Shown here: one piece after another, positions 53,779 to 62,650 of the stretch | How positions within the stretch are numbered: the stretch's first letter is position 1 | How the letters are laid out: every line of letters begins with the position of its first letter | NCBI GenBank assembly: GCA_023701135.1 | Contig: JAMPXP010000013.1 | Span: forward strand, 100,457-164,456 | Source of the DNA: Desulfobacula sp. | Lineage (GTDB): Bacteria > Desulfobacterota > Desulfobacteria > Desulfobacterales > Desulfobacteraceae | DNA length: 64,000 bases | Direction: 5' to 3' | The notes under the pieces: generated by a model | Database searches by the model: none | The model's input: the letters and a program-made list of their open reading frames with translations, nothing else | What the model was told of the DNA's origin: nothing | Translations under genes and position numbers: made by a program

Positions 53779-54693
53779 TCATTCAACATCCTCTGCCAAT
53801 TTTCGAATTACAAAGCCACCCATACCCATGCTGACTCCTTTTCCAATATGAGTAAGTCCGGCATAACCGATCATGGATTTCAGTTCATCCGGGATATGGC
53901 TGATTTTTATCTGGCCTTGGATAAACATTTCATCTTTCCTCGCAGCATCAATTTGAAAAGTTTTAAACGACCTTGAAATAGTGTCAACACTTCGGATAAG
54001 CTCGTCGGTTGTCAATCTTTCGGTTGTTTCCATCAATGACTGAATCCTCCTTTCAGCACCTTTGATAAAGTCAAAAAAATCAGGCTGGAGTATTGGCTTT
54101 TTGTTGCGGTTAAACAACACAGGTGTGATAAATGCTATTTCCAACCGCTCATCAGATTGACTGCCAGGAATATAATCGAGTTTATTTTGAGCCTGGATAG
54201 CAGTGCTTTTCCTCCAAGCACTCTTGCTCCAGACGGATACATCCTTGATCTTGAATCGGCCGTAGTTATCAGACTTGTAAGTACGCCATTTACCCATCCC
54301 GGTAAACTGACCGGCATATTCAATTGCCGGTAGAAAGCGACCGGTAAACATACGGTCCTGGGCCATATCACAAAACAGTCTGATTTCAAAGGATAACGAT
54401 TCGCCTTCCCGAAATATCAAACGATTGCCCAGAGGCGGGAGGATAACAAATTTGGATGAAGCATTTTTGTTGTAGATCTGAGGCATGAACAGCATGGGAT
54501 ATTCACATCCGTTTTTGGCATTTTTACAGATCTGGCAATTATCCTGTTCTTTGCATGGGAATTGTCTTTTCATGACAGTTTCCAACATCGTTCTTAAATG
54601 ATAACCTTTTCTTAAGGCATCAAAAATCATAAGCGTGCTTTCAACTTCAATTTCAATCCGGTACCGCAGCCATGGGATATTGATTTCAGGCAT
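53779..54693 (-). CDS. cas6: Cas6-like CRISPR RNA-processing RAMP endoribonuclease
   Basis: 304 aa; C-terminal Gly-rich loop GYAGLTHIGKGVSMGMGGFVI typical of Cas6 C-terminal domain; CxxC pair CKEQDNCQICKNAKNGC; adjacent to array. Confidence 0.8.
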   Translation of the reverse strand: MPEINIPWLRYRIEIEVESTLMIFDALRKGYHLRTMLETVMKRQFPCKEQDNCQICKNAKNGCEYPMLFMPQIYNKNASSKFVILPPLGNRLIFREGESLSFEIRLFCDMAQDRMFTGRFLPAIEYAGQFTGMGKWRTYKSDNYGRFKIKDVSVWSKSAWRKSTAIQAQNKLDYIPGSQSDERLEIAFITPVLFNRNKKPILQPDFFDFIKGAERRIQSLMETTERLTTDELIRSVDTISRSFKTFQIDAARKDEMFIQGQIKISHIPDELKSMIGYAGLTHIGKGVSMGMGGFVIRKLAEDVE

Positions 54694-55549
54694 TGAACAA
54701 CCTCGCCAGTTTCAACAGGAGTAAAGCAAAGTTTTTTGGCATTTCAAAAAGGGTGAGGGTAAACAGGATCTCCTTTTGTTTCAATGAACACAACTGTAAT
54801 ATTTTGTTTTTCAGATATTCTTTATTTTCCTGATCTTCATGGAAATAGGAGATTATCTGCTCAAGGTACTGGTATTCAAAATGCTTCCGGATTTCATCAA
54901 CTCCAGGTAAAAGATGATTTAAATCCTCCCGAGAAAGAACCAGGGATGTATCATGGATAAATTCTGAAGCATAGATTTGAGCATCTGAAAAAATGAATTT
55001 AATTCTTCCGTTTTCTTGTGGCTGAATGTGGATGCTGTGGTGCTGGGCCATCAACAGTGTATTGCCGATATGCTTTATTGTCCGGTTGAGTTCAACCACA
55101 ATTACATTGGTTCTGTTCCAGGAGACATTGTTCAGAAGAGAATAAACCAGATTTCTGTTGCAGAACAGACAAGAGTGATGGTTGTCCAAAAGCAATAACA
55201 GGCCTTCAAATGGTATCTGCTCTTCTCGGGTATCCGGATTGAAAATCCAGACAGCAACATCCGGAGCATGGTATTGTTTTTCATCAGAGGGTGAAAAAAG
55301 TTCCTTTTGTGTTTGTGAGACCATCCCACACAAAAAGCAATATCCATCTGCTCCTGATTCACGAGTTAGGCACCTTCGGCATAGCGGATTAAATGGCGGC
55401 ATCCATGCGGTCGGTTTTTGTAAAAGAACCCCATCTTTGAAAGCCTGATCATTTTCAGAAATCAAATGGACCGCGCTCAATAGTCCTTTAACAGTTTTCT
55501 GTTCAAACAGGAAAGAATGATACTCGCTCGGGATTATTTGATTTTTCAT
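54686..55549 (-). CDS. Unknown Cys-rich CRISPR-operon protein
   Basis: 287 aa; CRRC...CFLC and CLFC motifs; overlaps both neighbouring cas genes by a few bp. Confidence 0.75.
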   Translation of the reverse strand: MKNQIIPSEYHSFLFEQKTVKGLLSAVHLISENDQAFKDGVLLQKPTAWMPPFNPLCRRCLTRESGADGYCFLCGMVSQTQKELFSPSDEKQYHAPDVAVWIFNPDTREEQIPFEGLLLLLDNHHSCLFCNRNLVYSLLNNVSWNRTNVIVVELNRTIKHIGNTLLMAQHHSIHIQPQENGRIKFIFSDAQIYASEFIHDTSLVLSREDLNHLLPGVDEIRKHFEYQYLEQIISYFHEDQENKEYLKNKILQLCSLKQKEILFTLTLFEMPKNFALLLLKLARLFNA

Positions 55550-58218
55550 TTAAATTCTAAAAGTGATTTTAATTTCCCCGGGATGACGGCTTTGGGATAA
55601 TCCTCTTTGAAAAAAGCCTGGAATGTCATCGGCTGAAAGGCAGGGTTTGAATATTTTTCTCTCCAGTGATTGGTGTTTTGATTAATCACATAGACAGTGC
55701 TTTGATTGAAATCCACATTTATTTTACAGCTCCCAAAACCCAGAAATTTTCCTTTACCCGTCTTATGGGCCAGTGTCTCTTCGAGAAGAATACTGGAGAT
55801 CAGTCCCTTGAGTTCTTCCAGCCTGAGATTCCAGAAGCCGACATCAAAAGAAAACACAGAGCCTTTTTCAGCGCATCGGCAGGGTGTAATTTTAGGATCA
55901 TGTTCGCTGGGGATCTGGTTTGCCGGATACTTTTTTACAATTGAGCTGTTAAAGAAATCAAAATGCCTGAAAATTCGAACATCGTTGTATCTGTCATAGT
56001 CTCTTTTTCCGCTCCCGTTTTTGGGGTATACCTTTTCCAGCAAGTCAGAATAATGATGAGGCATCCCATACCAGGACATGGCTCCTTCACAAAGGGGAGC
56101 AAAAGAAAAGTTCAACCTGCCCATGTATCCTTTGTTGCCATCGAGAAAACCGAACAGTGATTCTGCTTTGGCCTTATCGGATAACAGGAGGTAATTATTT
56201 CTGATCATCCCTTTCAGGGTTTTTGAGGGAATGGCATACTCCCGGGGGTCCGGTTTGTTTTGGTTATCGGGGGGACCCATATGGAAAAAGTCCCATCCTT
56301 GAGAAGCGGGTGCCATGTCAATGGTCGGCTGTCCGCTTTCTTTGATGTGGAGCGGGGTTAAAACCGTCAAATGACAAGACAGCGAACCTGAATACCCCGA
56401 GAAAACGGCATGGGAAATCTCTTTCCGATTTTCCGAACACTTAAACATCGAGTTTGCCGGTGCAGGGTTTCCGGCATTGGGCAGGCTTGTTCTGAAACTA
56501 TCCATGGCCTTTTTATAAAGAGCTGTTTTTTCCAACTGCTCCATTGTCCCTTGTTTGACGATCCAGCTTCCGGCTTTAGTTTCCTTTCCAAAGTCAGGGA
56601 TAAATTCAAGAATTTTAGCATTACGCCCGGATCTGATATCAATGCTTGTTATTTCACCTTTTACCCATCCCATTCCGGATGTTTTTTGGCCACCCAGGGG
56701 TATTTGGCCATTCTGCATATCCTGAAGAAGATGGAAGAACAGTCCTGATGCCTGGTCATCCTTGATGTCTTGAAGGTAAAAGGATGTCGTAAATTCAAAA
56801 TCCTTTCCATACGCATACAGAAAATCCATCTTGGCTTTGTCAATGGGTTGGCCGGTTTTGGGATTAATCTGAATGGAATCTACCGAACAATAATTTTTTC
56901 CCCGGGTCAGGTAAGCGTCACTGAATATAATCTTTCCGGCCGATCTCTGTTTTCCGAAGACATCACCGATGATACCGATATCTGTGGGCTCTCCGTTATT
57001 CAATGGCTGATTTAAAAGAGTTCGCATGATTTTTTCAGCCCTGATCCTGAAAGCCCCTTTAATGGTTCCTCCTGGTATGTAAACGTCCCACCCGGTATCA
57101 TTGGTTCTGGTGCCGTTTGAATATTTCCATCCCAGCATACGCATGAAGATCCGGTCATAAGGTGTCTGGCTTCGAGCAACTTGAGGATTGTTTTTTGAAG
57201 AACGAAAATCGCAATTACCTGGTTTCTCGATTTCTGTCAGCACCTTGGAACGATACCATCCCAGAAAATGATTCAGATTTTCGTCATTAGCAACGGCTTT
57301 CCCGAAATTGTTTTTATCTAATGGGAAAGGCCGCCCGTTCCTCTGATGCTCTCTTTTAAAGCCTTCATCTCTAATCTGGTCGAAGCTTCTTATCTGGCCC
57401 GATGCTATTTCTCTTTTTATTTTAAGATGTGCCTGTCTGTTTTGGATCTCTTGGTCAATCCAGCCTGCTATTTTCCGATGGTATCCCTTATTTTCTTTCT
57501 GGCTGTCGTCTTTTCCTTCGTCATGGAACTGCCATCCTACCAGCAGAGGATTTGATAATCTGAATGAAACCCTTATTTCCATGGCATTGGCTGTGTTTTT
57601 GATGGGAGGTTCCACTGTGTTTAATTTTTCAAATTCCCTTGAGGAATTCTCATCCAGACAGAGCCTTATTTTCCCCAATCCCTTGGTTTTTCCCGCACCG
57701 AACCAGAATCTTCCGTCAATAAGTTCTTTCAACAGCAGATAAAGCTTGCCCTTCTGGGTATTGTCAAAAGTGTTGGGGTAGTCCAGGGAAAAATTAAAAT
57801 TGGTACCCTTGAAAATGGTTTCTATCTTGTAATTGGCGTTCTCTTCCATAGACATGCGGTCTCGGTTGAGTCTGATTCCCATCCGCAGGTCATAAAAACA
57901 ATCCTCTTTTTTTCTTGGATCATTAAAACTGCAATCTATTTTAATATTTTTGAAAAAGGCCTCGTTATTTCTATCATCAAACAGGCGCTTATAAAGGCCA
58001 TCAAATAATTTATCGATGTATGTGGTTCCATTCCTTGTTTGATTAGTAAAACCGAGAAATGCATCCATGAGCGCCTTCCCGGGATCTCTGCCGTCTGGTC
58101 TGCCCGGAAGTTCGATGGGCGTACAGTCCCTTTTGTTCTTTCTAGAAAAAAGTGTTTTTAAACCATTGCCTCGATATATGGGGGATTCTGCAATAAGATG
58201 ACCTTTGATTAAAGGCAT
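55546..58218 (-). CDS. Multi-RAMP (Cas7-like) fusion protein, putative single-protein CRISPR effector backbone
   Basis: 890 aa with three Gly-rich RAMP loops (GRFWFGAGKTKGLGKI; IPLGGQKTSGMGWVKG; AHKTGKGKFLGFGSCKI) and two IPxxTxKG motifs (IPGGTIKGAFR with DVFGKQRSAGKIIFSDA; IPSKTLKGMIRN with SLFGFLDGNKGYMGRLNF). Confidence 0.85.
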   Translation of the reverse strand: MPLIKGHLIAESPIYRGNGLKTLFSRKNKRDCTPIELPGRPDGRDPGKALMDAFLGFTNQTRNGTTYIDKLFDGLYKRLFDDRNNEAFFKNIKIDCSFNDPRKKEDCFYDLRMGIRLNRDRMSMEENANYKIETIFKGTNFNFSLDYPNTFDNTQKGKLYLLLKELIDGRFWFGAGKTKGLGKIRLCLDENSSREFEKLNTVEPPIKNTANAMEIRVSFRLSNPLLVGWQFHDEGKDDSQKENKGYHRKIAGWIDQEIQNRQAHLKIKREIASGQIRSFDQIRDEGFKREHQRNGRPFPLDKNNFGKAVANDENLNHFLGWYRSKVLTEIEKPGNCDFRSSKNNPQVARSQTPYDRIFMRMLGWKYSNGTRTNDTGWDVYIPGGTIKGAFRIRAEKIMRTLLNQPLNNGEPTDIGIIGDVFGKQRSAGKIIFSDAYLTRGKNYCSVDSIQINPKTGQPIDKAKMDFLYAYGKDFEFTTSFYLQDIKDDQASGLFFHLLQDMQNGQIPLGGQKTSGMGWVKGEITSIDIRSGRNAKILEFIPDFGKETKAGSWIVKQGTMEQLEKTALYKKAMDSFRTSLPNAGNPAPANSMFKCSENRKEISHAVFSGYSGSLSCHLTVLTPLHIKESGQPTIDMAPASQGWDFFHMGPPDNQNKPDPREYAIPSKTLKGMIRNNYLLLSDKAKAESLFGFLDGNKGYMGRLNFSFAPLCEGAMSWYGMPHHYSDLLEKVYPKNGSGKRDYDRYNDVRIFRHFDFFNSSIVKKYPANQIPSEHDPKITPCRCAEKGSVFSFDVGFWNLRLEELKGLISSILLEETLAHKTGKGKFLGFGSCKINVDFNQSTVYVINQNTNHWREKYSNPAFQPMTFQAFFKEDYPKAVIPGKLKSLLEFK

Positions 58219-58338
58219 TATTCTCTCCTTCCATTTGGGTTTTCAAAAGAGCGGTTTATAACAAAGTTTTGGGAATGTTCTATTTATTCTCAGGAAAAAT
58301 CAAGGAATAAATAACTGTTCTCACCAACACTATCAATT

Positions 58339-58404
58339 TCATAAATCAGGCAGAGCCATTAAAAGGGTAGCCTCTGAAATCTCTGGATTTAAGATAACAA
58401 CCAT
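58339..58404 (-). CDS. Putative 21-aa leader/micro-peptide upstream of the cas operon
   Basis: MVVILNPEISEATLLMALPDL* preceded by AAAGGAGG at ideal spacing. Confidence 0.4.
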   Translation of the reverse strand: MVVILNPEISEATLLMALPDL

Positions 58405-58813
58405 TTTAGAAAACCTCCTTTAGCCAGCATTCCAATTTAAAATGCTTGTGTGATGCCATTGGATTGATAAGAAGCGTCTTGGATGGAAAAAACATGTCTT
58501 GAGAGGATAGCAGTATTTATTTCATAAGCACCATATCCCACCCCTCTACACACCCAATCCCCATAGCAAACACGAACAAATGGAATTAAACAGGAGTGCT
58601 GATGAGGTAGCGTTTAAAGGATCAAACTTGCTGGTAGAATTGGCTCTGGAGTGCTTTAGGATGGGATTTTTGATGGTTGTGGATTGATGCTTCAGGGTAC
58701 TGGGATGGTTGGTACTTCAAAATACTGGATGGTTGATGCTACTGGGTCGATACTGCGAGAAACTTATGGATGGATACTTCTGGGTTGATACTGCTTTTTT
58801 ATACTGTTTTTTA

Positions 58814-59290
58814 TTATACTACGGTATCATCATCCTCCTGATTAAAATCATCTTCAATTTGCTTCTGATTTTTTTCTTCCTCGCTCAGATCTTCTGATAA
58901 AGGGCCTATGATCATCCAATCCTCCACATCGAAAAAATCACACATTTTCATCTTTTCCATTTTGATTGGGATAAATCGGGCATTATCAGGGAGCCTGGCC
59001 CTAAATTGCCTACTGATTTCGCCCTGGAACCAAAGATTACAGGTTTCAACTGTCCTTCCATCATTGAAATTGATGACAAATCTTTTGCCGCCAAAGCCCC
59101 TGGGGCCGGATGTGTTGGCTCCCATCATATAATGCTGGCCGGCGACAATTACCCTTCTTTTTTCATCCTCTTCCGGCATCGTTATTTTTTTGAGCCAGAA
59201 GGAACAATCAAAACAGTTTTCATCCAGATAGGATTCAGGGGTATGATTTCTGATAAAGGGCTTTTTGCAGGATGGGCATATGTTATTCAT
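58814..59290 (-). CDS. Hypothetical protein with N-terminal zinc ribbon
   Basis: MNNICPSCKKPFI...CFDCSFW; start at MNNICP inside the 58814..59305 ORF. Confidence 0.65.
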   Translation of the reverse strand: MNNICPSCKKPFIRNHTPESYLDENCFDCSFWLKKITMPEEDEKRRVIVAGQHYMMGANTSGPRGFGGKRFVINFNDGRTVETCNLWFQGEISRQFRARLPDNARFIPIKMEKMKMCDFFDVEDWMIIGPLSEDLSEEEKNQKQIEDDFNQEDDDTVV

Positions 59291-59471
59291 GATTTTCTCC
59301 TTCATCGCTTATATTGGCATCTTCCAGGGCCTTCTTGCTGCAGATAGGGCATATCGCATGGCTTATAATCGGAAGCCCCATCTTTTTTAATGATAGGGTA
59401 AATTCGGTGTGTTCGCATTCTTTAGTGCCCATGGATTTACCGCACCAGGCACATTTGATTTCATAGACCAT
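59283..59471 (-). CDS. Small zinc-ribbon protein
   Basis: IKCAWCGKSMG...AICPICSKKAL. Confidence 0.6.
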   Translation of the reverse strand: MVYEIKCAWCGKSMGTKECEHTEFTLSLKKMGLPIISHAICPICSKKALEDANISDEGENHE

Positions 59472-59535
59472 TTTTTATCTCCTTAATTTTTAAAATGACC
59501 TGCATCTCTACTGGTAACAGGGTTACTTAATTGAT

Positions 59536-60486
59536 TTACGGTTTGACCAGGGAAAGGATCTGCCCCCCGGTTTTTTCGAATTTATAGACATCCGCTGTGG
59601 ACAGGCCGTCCATTTTTGCTGAAGCAGTGAATGCGTTGATGATATGAAACATCGTATTGCCCGGCTCCTGTTCAAACACTGCTTTTACGATCTCTGCTTC
59701 ATTCTGGGAAAGGCCGAACCGTCTGCAAAAAGCTTCAATGGAACGAACAGGGTCATGCACATGGGATTCACGAGAGAGTTTGAATTTCATCCGGCTCCTG
59801 TCTGACCCATCCCTCACCATGGCAAGGGTGGCGGCGAAGTTTTTCAGGCCCCGGGAACTGATATGCTTGAACCTGGATTCCCTGGCCTTTGCAATGGAGA
59901 TGAGCCCGTTGGTGCAGATCAAACGATAGAAGAAGGATTCAATGCTGAATGCGATCAGACCGACCTCGGAATTGGCAAAAGCTACGCCTGGAATAATTTC
60001 ATCCAGAGGACCCCCGGCATTGACCCCAAAGGCTTTGTCATATTCCGGGATCTTCAACAGGAACATGCCATGATCAAGTGAATACTGAACCTGCAGATGA
60101 GGCTCAAATCCCAGTTGAATGAGCTGGGCCAGGATTTCCATATTGTCCAGGGGCTGATACCGTTCTGTAAATACAGCCCGGAGTGAGTTCCCGTTGAACC
60201 GGCAAAAGAAGGTATCCCGGTTCTTTTTTTCCTGTTCGATCCAGTAATTGAGGTTCCGGGCCTGCAAATCTTGCGGACACCGCATAAGATAAGAATGAGG
60301 CACCCGCAAGCGGTTGGCTAATAGGTGTTGGGCGCTGGCGGCCACATCGACCTGCTTACCGGATATCCACATCTGCTTCAGGCTGTCAAAAGACATTTCA
60401 TGAACCGGTATGATTTCGTCAAAATGATTTGCTGATTGCTGATGAACTTCGTTGATAACGGTTTCAAGGGTGGTGATTATAGGCAT
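59536..60486 (-). CDS. DUF932-like phage/plasmid protein
   Basis: FSIESFFYRLICTNGLISIAKARESRFKHISS, typical of DUF932; mobile-element context. Confidence 0.75.
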   Translation of the reverse strand: MPIITTLETVINEVHQQSANHFDEIIPVHEMSFDSLKQMWISGKQVDVAASAQHLLANRLRVPHSYLMRCPQDLQARNLNYWIEQEKKNRDTFFCRFNGNSLRAVFTERYQPLDNMEILAQLIQLGFEPHLQVQYSLDHGMFLLKIPEYDKAFGVNAGGPLDEIIPGVAFANSEVGLIAFSIESFFYRLICTNGLISIAKARESRFKHISSRGLKNFAATLAMVRDGSDRSRMKFKLSRESHVHDPVRSIEAFCRRFGLSQNEAEIVKAVFEQEPGNTMFHIINAFTASAKMDGLSTADVYKFEKTGGQILSLVKP

Positions 60487-60551
60487 GATATTCTCCTTTT
60501 TATTGGTTTTGGGATTATTTAAGGCGGGGTTTGGGGCGCTGGAAGGGCTTC

Positions 60552-61097
60552 TTAACCTTGTTCATAGGCTTCCTGAATCAAGCCCTGGTCTGCAAAACTG
60601 AAGAAGCTGTCATCATCCATGTTGATAATCAGATGCTCATGGACAGTTATCCCGATGATAGATGCGGCCTGAACAATTCTTTTCGTAACATCCTTGTCCG
60701 ATGCTGAAGGCGTAAGGTCACCACTAGGGTGGTTGTGCCCCAATATGAGGGCGGCCGCATTTGCCAGGATGGCTGGTTTTAGGACCTCCCTTGGATGAAC
60801 TGAAGCAGACGACAAACCGCCGATAGAAACGATATTCATACCGATGATAATGTTTTTGGCGTTAAGCATCAGGACACAAAACTGTTCTCTGTCAGGCTGT
60901 CCCATGTTTCTAATCATATCCTGGAGATGTCTTTGAGCATCAGAGGGATTATACAATGCTTGCGGACTGAATTTGACCCGTTCATCTCTTACCAGGCTTA
61001 CACGGTATGCCGAAACGAAGTGGGTCATCTGGTTTTGGGTTTCTGATACGCTGAAAAGATCCAGTTGCTTGCATTTTTGATGTGTTAATTTTCTCAT
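60552..61097 (-). CDS. RadC-like JAB-domain protein
   Basis: VHPREVLKPAILANAAALILGHNHPSGDLTPSASDKDVTKRI...HEHLIIN; start at MRKLTHQ with RBS aggagg. Confidence 0.9.
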   Translation of the reverse strand: MRKLTHQKCKQLDLFSVSETQNQMTHFVSAYRVSLVRDERVKFSPQALYNPSDAQRHLQDMIRNMGQPDREQFCVLMLNAKNIIIGMNIVSIGGLSSASVHPREVLKPAILANAAALILGHNHPSGDLTPSASDKDVTKRIVQAASIIGITVHEHLIINMDDDSFFSFADQGLIQEAYEQG

Positions 61098-61112
61098 GGC
61101 TCCTCCTAATAA

Positions 61113-61153
61113 AAGAACCGGCATCCGGAGAATTACCCCGGATACCGGCTTTT
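61113..61153. terminator. Hairpin upstream of radC-like gene
   Basis: ACCGGcATCCGG...CCCGGATaCCGGcTTTTT. Confidence 0.65.
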
Positions 61154-61171
61154 TCGATTGTCGTTAAAATT

Positions 61172-61516
61172 TTATGGATAAATGACGGTACAGTCGTCAA
61201 AACTGATTTCCCATGGACCCAGTTTATCGCTGGAAGAAAATCCGTTGTTGAGCCAGATACCGCCGCTGAACACTTTGGGATGATGTTTCTGGTCAAAATC
61301 AATAAACAGTTGGCAGATGTACTTCCACATTTCCTGGCCGACGGTGGGGAATCCTTCTAATCTTTCGATGCTCTCCCAGTCCGGAAAAAAGAGTTTGTAA
61401 ATCCCGACCAGGGCGGAGTTTTGATGATCTGCTTTCTCGAATATCAACTGTAGTCGGCGCTGGAGTTCTTCTTTTTTGAAACTCTGAAACTTGGTTCGGG
61501 TTAAAGTCTGTTTCAT
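61172..61516 (-). CDS. Hypothetical protein
   Basis: Start at MKQTLTRTKF with RBS aaaggaga. Confidence 0.6.
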   Translation of the reverse strand: MKQTLTRTKFQSFKKEELQRRLQLIFEKADHQNSALVGIYKLFFPDWESIERLEGFPTVGQEMWKYICQLFIDFDQKHHPKVFSGGIWLNNGFSSSDKLGPWEISFDDCTVIYP

Positions 61517-61598
61517 GGCATCTCCTTTTAAATAAAAAACCCTCCAGGATTGCTCCGGGAAGGCATCTAATTTTAGATTTACGGGTTGTTTGGCTGGT

Positions 61599-61946
61599 TT
61601 AAGTGATATGTTCCACAAGCCTTTTGATGGCGTTAAAAGGGCTTAATTTCCCAGTTCCCAGGACCTCCTTGACCTGGTCCCCCTGGAGGAAAATGCTTCC
61701 TTGTTTTTCGGCTCCTTCAAAGATTTCAAGGCCGACATAATCAAGCCGGGGATTTCTGGACAAGACAAAGGTTTCTTTGCCTTCCCGATAAACATCAATG
61801 TCATCCTGATATCCGGCGGACAGTTTGTGGGTGTGGCTTCCGGATTTATCTTTGAATGTGATGACAAGGCAGGGATTGTGTCTTTTGGCATGAAGCATTT
61901 CCCAGAAATCTTCTTTGCCGATTCGGTAATTATGAATTCTTCGCAT
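61599..61946 (-). CDS. Hypothetical protein
   Basis: 115-aa ORF with RBS aggag upstream. Confidence 0.55.
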   Translation of the reverse strand: MRRIHNYRIGKEDFWEMLHAKRHNPCLVITFKDKSGSHTHKLSAGYQDDIDVYREGKETFVLSRNPRLDYVGLEIFEGAEKQGSIFLQGDQVKEVLGTGKLSPFNAIKRLVEHIT

Positions 61947-62148
61947 GGGATGCTCCTATCCTGTTGAATGGGCAGGATTGGCACTTGGTTTTATCCCGAC
62001 AGGCTGAACAGATTTTCCCAGGGTCCAGGGTCCTGCCCAGATATTCGAAGACATCTTCCAGGGCCTTTGTCATTGGCATTCCGGAAGCCCAGGCGATGCG
62101 TCTTAATGTGGCGCTGTGATGCCGGGAAAGTTCAGGAGTATAGGCCAT
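61930..62148 (-). CDS. Small Cys-containing protein
   Basis: MAYTPELSRHHSATLRRIAWASGMPMTKALEDVFEYLGRTLDPGKICSACRDKTKCQSCPF. Confidence 0.6.
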   Translation of the reverse strand: MAYTPELSRHHSATLRRIAWASGMPMTKALEDVFEYLGRTLDPGKICSACRDKTKCQSCPFNRIGASHAKNS

Positions 62149-62620
62149 GGCGGAATCCTCCCTGATATGAAATGGAGCGCTGAAGAATGATGACCTTACA
62201 CTCGGGGCATGATATTTCTTCACCCAGACCTGACCGGGTGATTTTCTTACAGTTCGGGCACTCGATTTCAAGGATATCCTGGTGTTCAGGAAGGGGCCAC
62301 CCTTGGGCTCGGCAGATTCTTTCTACCTGGTGGGCCGGGCGCACCTGCCAGAAAAGGTCGTTTTCAATCTCAAAAATACCTTTGACCTGGATCTCGTCCA
62401 GATCATGAAATGAAAAATATCCCCACTCCGACATCTGGAAATCATTGTTCAAAATTGCAAATCCCCAGAAAACGTCTTTCCCATCGAATTCACTAACATA
62501 CCAGTCGCAATTGCCGATGAAAAAATGAAGATAGATGGGCTTGTCCTTCAGGGGTGTTTCTTCAGTCCTGTATAATTCGGGGATGCTTGCCAATTGTTCT
62601 TTTGTTGGTTTATTCCACAT
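62132..62620 (-). CDS. DUF2958-like protein
   Basis: LASIPELYRTEETPLKDKPIYLHFFIGNCDWYVSEFDGKDVFWGFAIL...EWGYFS. Confidence 0.8.
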   Translation of the reverse strand: MWNKPTKEQLASIPELYRTEETPLKDKPIYLHFFIGNCDWYVSEFDGKDVFWGFAILNNDFQMSEWGYFSFHDLDEIQVKGIFEIENDLFWQVRPAHQVERICRAQGWPLPEHQDILEIECPNCKKITRSGLGEEISCPECKVIILQRSISYQGGFRHGLYS

Positions 62621-62650
62621 GATTTTTTTCTCCTATAGATTGTGGCTGTA

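Noticed and set aside
55546-58218. Calling the RAMP fusion a Cas7-11/gRAMP (type III-E) effector
   Set aside because: It is much shorter, appears to have three RAMP units, has a separate Cas6, and no TPR-CHAT gene was seen; only a distant relationship is proposed.
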